From assembly GCA_963974915.1 (NCBI GenBank), contig CAXBES010000006.1, forward strand, positions 1 to 64,000: 64,000 nucleotides of DNA. The letters run 5' to 3'. Below, in pieces: positions 57,559 to 64,000 of the stretch (its first letter is position 1; each line of letters opens with the position of its first letter). A model generated the notes under the pieces. The model worked only from the letters and a program-made list of their open reading frames with translations. It was not told the origin of the DNA and made no database searches. The position numbers and the translations under genes were made by a program. The stretch is from CAXBES01 sp963974915. Its GTDB lineage: Bacteria > Bacteroidota > Bacteroidia > Flavobacteriales > Flavobacteriaceae.

Positions 57559-57639
57559 TACTTACATCTGGCTCTGTAACAATTATAATATCACTTTGTC
57601 TTTAATAAAACAGAGGTACCAACTAACACAATCATCGGC

Positions 57640-59034
57640 ATGAAAAATTTATTGCTCTTCGTCGCTATTTCTCTCTTACTTATTTCTGAAACGATTTCTG
57701 CACAAACTCCACAAATTAAAGGAACGATCGCTGTCTCTACTCAAAATGGGACCCTACAAGGAGACGTGACTATTTCTAATCTTCCAAGGGTTGAAAATTA
57801 TGTCATTTTATTAAACAAAGGACTTAACATCGAATTTTTAAGAAATGAAGACAAAAAGTTTAATTATTATTTTGATTCTAATTATGACGAAGAAGTTTCG
57901 GAAGAAGGATTTCAATACTTTATTCCGAATGATGACAGAACGGGTAAATTTCTTCCGAAGGAATTAAGAATAAAATATACGGGAGCATTTCCGGTGATAA
58001 ACAATTACTCTGAAGCCTACGAATGGGGTGATTGGAAGGGTAATATCGCTTTCCGGGGAAATACATTAAGAGCTTCCGAACAATCTGTTTGGTACCCCGT
58101 GTTATACGACGTGGCAAACGATCGCATTATAAATAAATACACCTATGATCTCACCATAAAAACTGAATTGGGAAACAGCATCTATCTCAACGGCTCTGCT
58201 CCAACTTCAAAAAACGAAGCTACACTTACTTCTTCGTTTCCTGTTTCACTATTATTATTCGCAGGAGAATTCTCATTCTCTGCTAAGGAAGGTATTTACA
58301 TTGTCAATGGGAAACTAGATGCAGAAAAAGAACAGACCCTTAGCATATGGACTAACACCATCATAGACTTTTATGAGAAAAAGCTGGAAATTGACTACGG
58401 ACAAACGGTAACATATTTGGGAGCTCATCCAACTTCCATAAAAAACGGATGGATGTTCGTTACTTATCCTACTATTGCAATAATTGGCAACGATCGATGG
58501 AGTTTTGCGGGTTATTTCGACGAAAAAACCCATGAATGGATCGATGAATCTAATACTAGCTTTATCGCACACGAATTGGGTCACTATTATTTTGGAACTC
58601 GCTTTATTCCTAACGACACGCTTCGCTGGGCATTTCTTGAAGGAATGACCGAATATATATCACTTCAGGCAGTGAGAGAGATTTTGGGAGATGAAACCTA
58701 CCAAAAAAAATTACAGAGTTATGCTGAAAACAGTAACGATTTGGAGGTTATTGGACTGCATGATATCACTCAGTTTCGCGAAATAAATGAAACATACAGA
58801 TATAATTATTTCCCACTGTTAATTAATGCGTTGGAAACAGAAATTGGAGAAAAAGCTGTGTGGAATTGGTGCAAAGTAATAATAAGGTCGAAAAACCAAA
58901 ATTCAAACTACCAATTTTTCAAAGACACTCTTTTAGAGTGCGGAGTTTCGGGAGAAGAGTTCAAAAATTTTGAATTAAAATATATCACATCTAAGGATGC
59001 AAAAAAGAATGTAATGTCTTTAGTTAGTGAATAA
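57640..59034 (+). CDS. Secreted M1-like (gluzincin) metallopeptidase
   Basis: A 464-residue exported protein with signal MKNLLLFVAISLLLISETISA. The zinc site is HELGH at 311-315 with the third ligand E334 in FLEGMTEY, an exact HExxH-x18-E spacing as in M1 aminopeptidases. The N-terminal half forms a beta-rich domain, as in M1. The usual GAMEN exopeptidase motif is not found; TYPTIAIIGNDRW stands at that place. Specificity may therefore differ. Convergent with recQ, 4 nt apart. Confidence 0.85.
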   Translation: MKNLLLFVAISLLLISETISAQTPQIKGTIAVSTQNGTLQGDVTISNLPRVENYVILLNKGLNIEFLRNEDKKFNYYFDSNYDEEVSEEGFQYFIPNDDRTGKFLPKELRIKYTGAFPVINNYSEAYEWGDWKGNIAFRGNTLRASEQSVWYPVLYDVANDRIINKYTYDLTIKTELGNSIYLNGSAPTSKNEATLTSSFPVSLLLFAGEFSFSAKEGIYIVNGKLDAEKEQTLSIWTNTIIDFYEKKLEIDYGQTVTYLGAHPTSIKNGWMFVTYPTIAIIGNDRWSFAGYFDEKTHEWIDESNTSFIAHELGHYYFGTRFIPNDTLRWAFLEGMTEYISLQAVREILGDETYQKKLQSYAENSNDLEVIGLHDITQFREINETYRYNYFPLLINALETEIGEKAVWNWCKVIIRSKNQNSNYQFFKDTLLECGVSGEEFKNFELKYITSKDAKKNVMSLVSE

Positions 59035-59038
59035 TAAT

Positions 59039-61231
59039 TTAATTTGCTACCTCACTAATAAATTTAATGCGATACAAGCGTAATTCTTCTAGGTCGTAAT
59101 CGCCGTCAAATTCTTCCATAGCCACTTCTATTTTATCGGTTTCGGCTTCCAAAAAATACTCGTGGATCTCTTCTTGTTGATCTTCGTCTAAAAGATCGTC
59201 TATCCAATAATCAATATTCAGTTTTGTTCCACTGTAAACAATAGCCTCCATTTCTTTTATAAACTCGGGCATTTCAAGACCTTTTGCGCTGGCAATATCA
59301 GTTAGTGGTAACTTTCTATCCACATTTTGAATAATGTAAAGTTTTAAGCCGCTATTACTCCCTGTAGATTTTACCACGAAGTCATCAGGGCGCATAACAT
59401 CGTTTTCCTCTACATATTCCTGAATTAAACTTAAAAAGGAACTTCCGTATTTTTTCGCTTTCCCTTCGCCCACTCCATGCACATTAGACAATTCCTCAAT
59501 ATTGATCGGGTATTTAAGAGCCATATCTTCTAATGAGGGATCCTGAAAGATCACAAACGGTGGCAAATTAAGCTTGTCTGCTACTTTTTTACGTTCGGCT
59601 TTTAATAGTTTGTAGAGATTCTCATCGGCAACCGCACCACCTTTTTCGGCAACAATGATAGAGTCGTCGTTTGCATCTTTAAACGAATGATCCTCGGTCA
59701 TCATAAAAGACACAGGCGAACTAATAAAATCTCTTCCCCTTTTGGTCAGTTTTACAACTCCGTAGGTTTCAATATCTTTTTTAAGGTAACCTGCTACCAA
59801 TAATTGCCTCAATAAAGCCATCCAAAAAGGCGCATCATGGTTAGAGCCTGTTCCGAAGAAATCCTGAGTATCGGTTCTATGAGATTTAATCATCGCATTT
59901 ACCTTTCCCACCAAGACATTTACAACTTCCTTAGATTTATATTGCTCATTAGTTTTGGAAACAACACTTAATAATTTTAAAGCTTCGTCTTTGGCTTCAT
60001 GTTTTTTCTTAGGATGACGCATATTATCATCCATATCGCCACCCTCACCGGTTTCATTATCAAATTCTTCTCCAAAATAGTGTAGAATAAATTTGCGTCG
60101 GGAAATAGAAGTTTCCGCAAATGCCACAACTTCCTGAAGCAAAGCATGCCCAATTTCCTGTTCGGCAACAGGCTTTCCGCTCATAAATTTTTCGAGTTTC
60201 TCAATATCTTTATACGAGTAGTAGGCAAGACAATGCCCTTCACCCCCATCTCTTCCGGCTCGTCCGGTTTCCTGATAATAGCTTTCTATACTCTTCGGAA
60301 TATCGTTATGCACCACGAACCGCACATCGGGTTTATCAATTCCCATCCCAAAAGCGATGGTCGCCACCACTACATCGGCATCTTCCATTAAGAACATATC
60401 CTGATGTTTCACTCTGGTTTTGGCATCCAGACCTGCGTGATAAGGAACCGCTTTAATGCTATTCACCTGCAATATCTGAGCAAGTTCTTCAACTCGTTTT
60501 CGGCTTAAACAATAAATGATCCCGCTCTTGCCTTCGTGCTGTTTCACAAATCGTATGATATCACTGTCAACATTCTTCGTCTTCGGACGAATCTCGTAAT
60601 AAAGATTTGGTCTGTTAAATGAGGCTTTAAAAGTATTTGCCTCCTGAATTCCGAGGTTTTTAAGAATGTCTTCCTGTACTTTCGGTGTTGCCGTCGCGGT
60701 TAATCCAATTATTGGAATATTATCTCCTATACGTTTTATAATCGTGCGAAGGTTCCGGTATTCGGGTCGAAAATCATGTCCCCACTCACTTATACAATGA
60801 GCTTCGTCTATGGCTACAAAAGAAATTGTCTGTGATTGCAAAAAATCTACATATTCCTCCTTTGTTAAAGATTCGGGAGCGACATATAAAAGCTTTGTAA
60901 CACCGTTAGAAATGTCTTCCTTTACCCTCTTTACTTCCGTTTTATTAAGTGAAGAATTTAAAACATGAGCAATACCATCTTCCGAAGAAAGCGCACGCAG
61001 AGCATCCACCTGATTTTTCATTAGTGCGATCAATGGAGATACTACGATCGCCGTTCCTTCCTCTATAAGTGCAGGTAATTGATAACACAAAGATTTTCCG
61101 CCACCAGTTGGCATGATAACAAATGTATTATCACCTCTAAGTACACTTTTAATTACTTCTTCCTGTAGCCCCTTGAACTTTGTAAATCCAAAATATGTTT
61201 TGAGTGCTGCGTATATATCAGTTTCAGCCAC
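59039..61231 (-). CDS. recQ: ATP-dependent DNA helicase RecQ
   Basis: A 3'-5' helicase in recombination and replication-fork repair. The 730-residue protein shows Walker A MPTGGGKSLCYQLPAL, the DEAH box AIDEAHCISEWGHDFRPEY, IGLTATATPKVQEDIL, helicase motif VI YYQETGRAGRDG, the RQC winged helix (about 400-500) and an HRDC domain (about 525-605). About 120 further residues follow, ending acidic. In many RecQ proteins a Cys4 zinc site precedes the winged helix; I find no such cysteine set here. Its promoter was not located. Confidence 0.95.
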   Translation of the reverse strand: MAETDIYAALKTYFGFTKFKGLQEEVIKSVLRGDNTFVIMPTGGGKSLCYQLPALIEEGTAIVVSPLIALMKNQVDALRALSSEDGIAHVLNSSLNKTEVKRVKEDISNGVTKLLYVAPESLTKEEYVDFLQSQTISFVAIDEAHCISEWGHDFRPEYRNLRTIIKRIGDNIPIIGLTATATPKVQEDILKNLGIQEANTFKASFNRPNLYYEIRPKTKNVDSDIIRFVKQHEGKSGIIYCLSRKRVEELAQILQVNSIKAVPYHAGLDAKTRVKHQDMFLMEDADVVVATIAFGMGIDKPDVRFVVHNDIPKSIESYYQETGRAGRDGGEGHCLAYYSYKDIEKLEKFMSGKPVAEQEIGHALLQEVVAFAETSISRRKFILHYFGEEFDNETGEGGDMDDNMRHPKKKHEAKDEALKLLSVVSKTNEQYKSKEVVNVLVGKVNAMIKSHRTDTQDFFGTGSNHDAPFWMALLRQLLVAGYLKKDIETYGVVKLTKRGRDFISSPVSFMMTEDHSFKDANDDSIIVAEKGGAVADENLYKLLKAERKKVADKLNLPPFVIFQDPSLEDMALKYPINIEELSNVHGVGEGKAKKYGSSFLSLIQEYVEENDVMRPDDFVVKSTGSNSGLKLYIIQNVDRKLPLTDIASAKGLEMPEFIKEMEAIVYSGTKLNIDYWIDDLLDEDQQEEIHEYFLEAETDKIEVAMEEFDGDYDLEELRLYRIKFISEVAN

Positions 61232-61279
61232 GCTGCTTTAATTATTTAAAAATAAATCTATTCTCTCTATCAAATTAAA

Positions 61280-61310
61280 TTGTTTTAACACGGGAACAAT
61301 CGTAATTTTG
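61280..61310 (+). promoter_or_regulatory. Promoter of the kdsD-tatC operon
   Basis: TTG (61280-61282), a 20-nt spacer and TAATTTTG (61303-61310) followed by CAACC. The leader to the kdsD start is about 120 nt, long for this genome. Confidence 0.65.
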
Positions 61311-61436
61311 CAACCATTAATGCAAAACAGCATCTTATATCAGGTTAGGGATTGATCAAACAGATTAAAGTTTTTTGTTTGCATTCTAAATATACTAATT
61401 TCTGAAACAGTTACAAACATTCAAAAGCGTAAAATT

Positions 61437-62402
61437 TTGAACAAAATAGATCGAATTATTTCCGTAGCGAAGAAAACTATTGAAACTGAGAGCAAGGCGA
61501 TCATGAACCTTGCAACTTTAGTAGATGGTGAATTTGCTGATGCGGTAGACTATATTTACAATTCTAAAGGCCGTGTAATTGTTACCGGTATCGGGAAAAG
61601 CGCTAATATCGCCACAAAGATAGTTGCTACATTAAATTCTACAGGAACACCCGCAATATTTATGCATGCCGCAGATGCTATTCATGGAGATCTGGGAACC
61701 ATTCAACAAAACGATACTGTAATATGTATTTCCAAAAGTGGAAATACTCCCGAGATCAAAGTATTAGTACCCCTTATTAAGGCCATTGGCAACAAATTGA
61801 TCGCAATTACCTCTAATAGGGAGTCTTTTTTGGGCCAACAAGCTGCATATGTTTTGCACGCCTATGCCGAAAAAGAGGCCTGCCCTAATAATCTTGCGCC
61901 CACAACCAGCACCACAGCTCAATTGGTTATTGGAGATGCATTAGCTATGTGTCTTTTAGATCTACACGGATTCTCGAGTAAAGATTTCGCAAAATTTCAT
62001 CCTGGTGGATCACTCGGTAAAAAATTATATCTCAGAGTAAGCAATCTTACCTCTTTAAACGAAAAACCTCAGGTTCATCCCGACACAGATGTTAAAAACG
62101 TCATCGTTGAGATCTCCGAAAAGATGCTGGGTGTGACAGCTGTTGTTGAAAATGATAATATAGTAGGTATAATTACAGACGGTGACTTAAGACGTATGCT
62201 TACAAAAGTAGATAACTTTAAAGGTCTTACCGCCAAAGACATTATGTCTAAAAACCCAAAAAAGATTAGTAATGACGCCATGGCTGTTGAAGCTATGGAA
62301 ATTATGGATACCTTTGGAATAACTCAAATTCTCGCAGAAGAGAACGGGCAATACTGTGGCGTTGTTCACATTCACAACCTTACCAAAGAAGGTATTATTT
62401 AA
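61437..62402 (+). CDS. kdsD: Arabinose-5-phosphate isomerase (KdsD/KpsF/GutQ family)
   Basis: Converts ribulose 5-phosphate to arabinose 5-phosphate, the first step to KDO of lipopolysaccharide. The 321-residue protein has a SIS domain (VIVTGIGKSANIATKIVATL, ISKSGNTPEIKVLVPL, PTTSTTAQLVIGDALA) and two C-terminal CBS domains (about 205-320). It starts with TTG: MNKIDRIISVAKKTIETE matches the family start and no ATG precedes it. Its stop overlaps the tatC start (TAATG). Placement near lptB fits an envelope role. Confidence 0.95.
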   Translation: MNKIDRIISVAKKTIETESKAIMNLATLVDGEFADAVDYIYNSKGRVIVTGIGKSANIATKIVATLNSTGTPAIFMHAADAIHGDLGTIQQNDTVICISKSGNTPEIKVLVPLIKAIGNKLIAITSNRESFLGQQAAYVLHAYAEKEACPNNLAPTTSTTAQLVIGDALAMCLLDLHGFSSKDFAKFHPGGSLGKKLYLRVSNLTSLNEKPQVHPDTDVKNVIVEISEKMLGVTAVVENDNIVGIITDGDLRRMLTKVDNFKGLTAKDIMSKNPKKISNDAMAVEAMEIMDTFGITQILAEENGQYCGVVHIHNLTKEGII

Positions 62403-63244
62403 TGGCGAAAAACCGAAAAAATAAGAGTGAGGAAAAAGAAATGTCTTTCCTCGACCATTTAGAAGAACTGCGTTGGCACCTTATTCGCTCCACGATCGCA
62501 GTGGTTATTCTTGGAACAGCTGCGTTTATCGCCAAAGAGTTTATTTTTGATGTCCTTCTATTTGGTCCGTCGAAAGGTAGTTTTCCTACCTATAAAATTT
62601 TATGCAGAGCGGCTACTTTTCTAGGGTTCGAAGATAGCTTCTGTTTTGAAGAGCTTCCATTCAGGATCCAAAGTAGAACTATGGCAGGACAGTTTTCGGC
62701 CCATATTTGGACATCCATCACTGCCGGTTTCATAGTCGCATTTCCCTATGTACTCTACGAATTCTGGAAGTTTATTAGCCCGGGCATGCATTCTAACGAA
62801 CGAAGAAGCAGCCGCGGATTTATATTAGTAGCCTCGTTTCTCTTCTTTCTTGGTGTACTCTTCGGATACTACGTGGTTACCCCGCTTTCCATCAACTTTT
62901 TAGGTAGTTACCGTGTAAGTAACCTGGTTTTCAACGATTTTGACCTTAGCAGCTATATTTCTTTGGTAAGAGCTTCGGTGTTGGCTAGCGGACTCATTTT
63001 CGAATTGCCGATCATTATCTATTTCCTTACCAAAATTGGGGTTGTAACTCCCGAAATTCTTCGGAAATACAGAAAATTTGCATTGGTTGGAGTACTAATT
63101 CTATCTGCCGTTATTACACCACCAGATATTGCTAGTCAAGTGATTGTCGCTGTTCCGGTAATAATTTTGTACGAATTGAGTATTTATATTTCCAAAGCAG
63201 TAGTTAGGAATCAACAAAAAAAAGCTAGAAAGAATGTCAGATAA
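62402..63244 (+). CDS. tatC: Twin-arginine translocase subunit TatC
   Basis: The 280-residue polytopic receptor of the Tat system, which exports folded proteins with RR signal peptides. The start SFLDHLEELRWHLIRS is the TatC signature, followed by six helices. FPYVLYEFWKFISPGMHSNE is conserved. A loop of about 40 residues after the first helix (FLGFEDSFCFEELPFRIQSR) is longer than in E. coli. It is coupled to kdsD upstream (1-nt overlap) and to the AhpD-like gene downstream (11-nt overlap). TatA/B genes are not in the window. Confidence 0.96.
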   Translation: MAKNRKNKSEEKEMSFLDHLEELRWHLIRSTIAVVILGTAAFIAKEFIFDVLLFGPSKGSFPTYKILCRAATFLGFEDSFCFEELPFRIQSRTMAGQFSAHIWTSITAGFIVAFPYVLYEFWKFISPGMHSNERRSSRGFILVASFLFFLGVLFGYYVVTPLSINFLGSYRVSNLVFNDFDLSSYISLVRASVLASGLIFELPIIIYFLTKIGVVTPEILRKYRKFALVGVLILSAVITPPDIASQVIVAVPVIILYELSIYISKAVVRNQQKKARKNVR

Positions 63245-63587
63245 CATCGTCGAAGATTTTAATGCTTATCGTTCTAAAATGAACGAAAAGCTCCTTGCGG
63301 ATAACAACAAGATCATTAAACGGATCTTCAATTTAGACACGAATGCCTTTTCCGAAGGAATACTTCCTAAGAAAACAAAAGAATTATTAGGTCTTGGCAA
63401 TTCTTTAGTCCTGCGCTGTGACGACTGTGTTCGCTACCATTTAGAAGAATCTTTTAAACTTGGAATTTCGAAAGAAGAAGTCGTTGAAGCAATGAGCGTC
63501 TCCCTTCTTATTGGCGGAACCATCGTCATTCCACATCTGCGAAGAGCATACGAATATTGGGAAGCTTTAGAAGAAAACCATAATTAA
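63234..63587 (+). CDS. AhpD-like / carboxymuconolactone decarboxylase-family protein
   Basis: A 117-residue all-helical protein. It carries the AhpD-type redox motif CDDCVRYHLEESFKLGISKE and EAMSVSLLIGGTIVIPHLRRA. The CxxC plus His pattern suggests thiol-based peroxidase or disulfide chemistry; true decarboxylase activity is unlikely. It overlaps tatC by 11 nt and lies 38 nt before lptB, so it is in the envelope operon. That order is often seen in Bacteroidota, as I recall, without a known reason. Confidence 0.9.
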   Translation: MSDNIVEDFNAYRSKMNEKLLADNNKIIKRIFNLDTNAFSEGILPKKTKELLGLGNSLVLRCDDCVRYHLEESFKLGISKEEVVEAMSVSLLIGGTIVIPHLRRAYEYWEALEENHN

Positions 63588-63625
63588 CTCGTATTTTTAA
63601 CGTTAAGCCTAATAGTATTACAGCT

Positions 63626-64000
63626 ATGAAATTAAAAGCAGAAGGACTTATTAAATCCTATAAAGGAAGAAAAGTAGTAAAAGGTATTACCGTTGAAGTA
63701 AATCAAGGGGAGATCGTCGGACTTCTTGGTCCTAATGGTGCCGGAAAAACTACTTCTTTCTATATGATCGTAGGATTGATAAAACCTAACGGCGGACGAA
63801 TTTTTTTAGAGGGAACCGAGATCACAACCTACCCCATGTACAAACGTGCCCAGAACGGAATTGGTTATCTGGCACAAGAAGCTTCGGTTTTTAGAAAATT
63901 GAGTGTTGAAGATAATATTTTAAGCGTTTTACAACTTACCAAACTATCCAAAAAAGAGCAGAATGCTAAAATGGAATCCCTCATCGAAGAATTTGGATTA
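63626..64000 (+). CDS. lptB: LPS export ABC transporter ATPase LptB (partial, runs off the window)
   Basis: The first 125 codons of an ABC ATPase. It begins MKLKAEGLIKSYKGRKVVKG and has Walker A LLGPNGAGKTTSFYMIVGLI and IGYLAQEASVFRKLSVEDNI at the Q-loop, both very close to LptB. The signature and Walker B lie beyond the window. LptB drives the LptF/LptG permease; one such permease is at 9243-10322. It follows the AhpD-like gene by 38 nt and is probably in the kdsD-tatC operon. Confidence 0.93.
   Translation, partial: MKLKAEGLIKSYKGRKVVKGITVEVNQGEIVGLLGPNGAGKTTSFYMIVGLIKPNGGRIFLEGTEITTYPMYKRAQNGIGYLAQEASVFRKLSVEDNILSVLQLTKLSKKEQNAKMESLIEEFGL

Noticed and set aside
1..64000. CRISPR array, prophage, insertion sequence or integron
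   Set aside because: No regularly spaced repeats, cas, transposase, integrase or phage structural genes were seen anywhere in the window.

Overview
The window is about 64 kb of chromosomal DNA from a marine-type flavobacterium (Bacteroidota, family Flavobacteriaceae). Supporting evidence: low G+C content; promoters of the Bacteroidota type (TTG, a spacer of 18-20, then TAnnTTTG) in front of many genes; almost no Shine-Dalgarno sites; lipoproteins with the Bacteroidota lipobox; a zeaxanthin-type carotenoid cluster; split transketolase; and a dual cyclophilin/FKBP immunophilin. It looks like core genome. I see no prophage, insertion sequence, plasmid genes or CRISPR array. The species cannot be named from sequence alone.

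Layout. 1-717: on the minus strand, what looks like the leader and tandem promoters of an rRNA operon lying off the left edge, then a G+C-rich folded element. 718-4080: thrS-infC-rpmI-rplT, with a non-canonical infC start and folded leaders before both ribosomal protein genes. 4229-11520 (minus): a secreted protein of unknown function, dnaB, accA, and a tgt / LptF-LptG-family permease / EamA transporter operon. 11711-16200: split transketolase, an FKBP-like lipoprotein with calcium-binding repeats, an S4 protein, a phosphoribosyltransferase and shikimate kinase. 16252-16552: tRNA-Lys and tRNA-Leu. 16774-21248: a MerR/CarH-like regulator followed by crtI-crtB-crtZ-lycopene cyclase, enough to take GGPP to zeaxanthin. 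21245-30648: a TlpA-like thioredoxin, a C1q-like secreted protein, aconitase, and an operon of three SurA-like outer-membrane chaperones plus MoxR.

30752-45904: three small translationally coupled genes, an OmpH/Skp chaperone, guaB, a porin / FMN-binding / membrane protein / lipoprotein group, a haem-binding protein with a metallophosphatase and HMG-CoA lyase, lysE-pyrD, pepT, yajC / DUF1573 / nusB, and leucine dehydrogenase. 46024-54146 (plus): an ABC exporter, a PUR-alpha-like protein, an M14 peptidase, a RetSat-like oxidoreductase and a SulP transporter. 54462-64000: CsaA, small redox and DinB/YfiT proteins, the dual immunophilin, an M1-like peptidase, recQ, then kdsD-tatC-AhpD-like-lptB, which runs off the right edge.

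The most striking unexplained signal is an octamer, TTCCGAAG / CTTCGGAA. I counted 40 copies by eye (27 in one orientation, 13 in the other) where base composition predicts one or two. They sit in different codon frames, on both strands and in intergenic DNA. Other points of interest: a palindrome laid over the crtI promoter beside a CarH-like regulator that has lost part of the light-sensing residue set; a GC-rich discriminator shared by stable-RNA promoters; a queuine tRNA-ribosyltransferase without its zinc cysteines; and a candidate orphan small RNA at 21843-22015.
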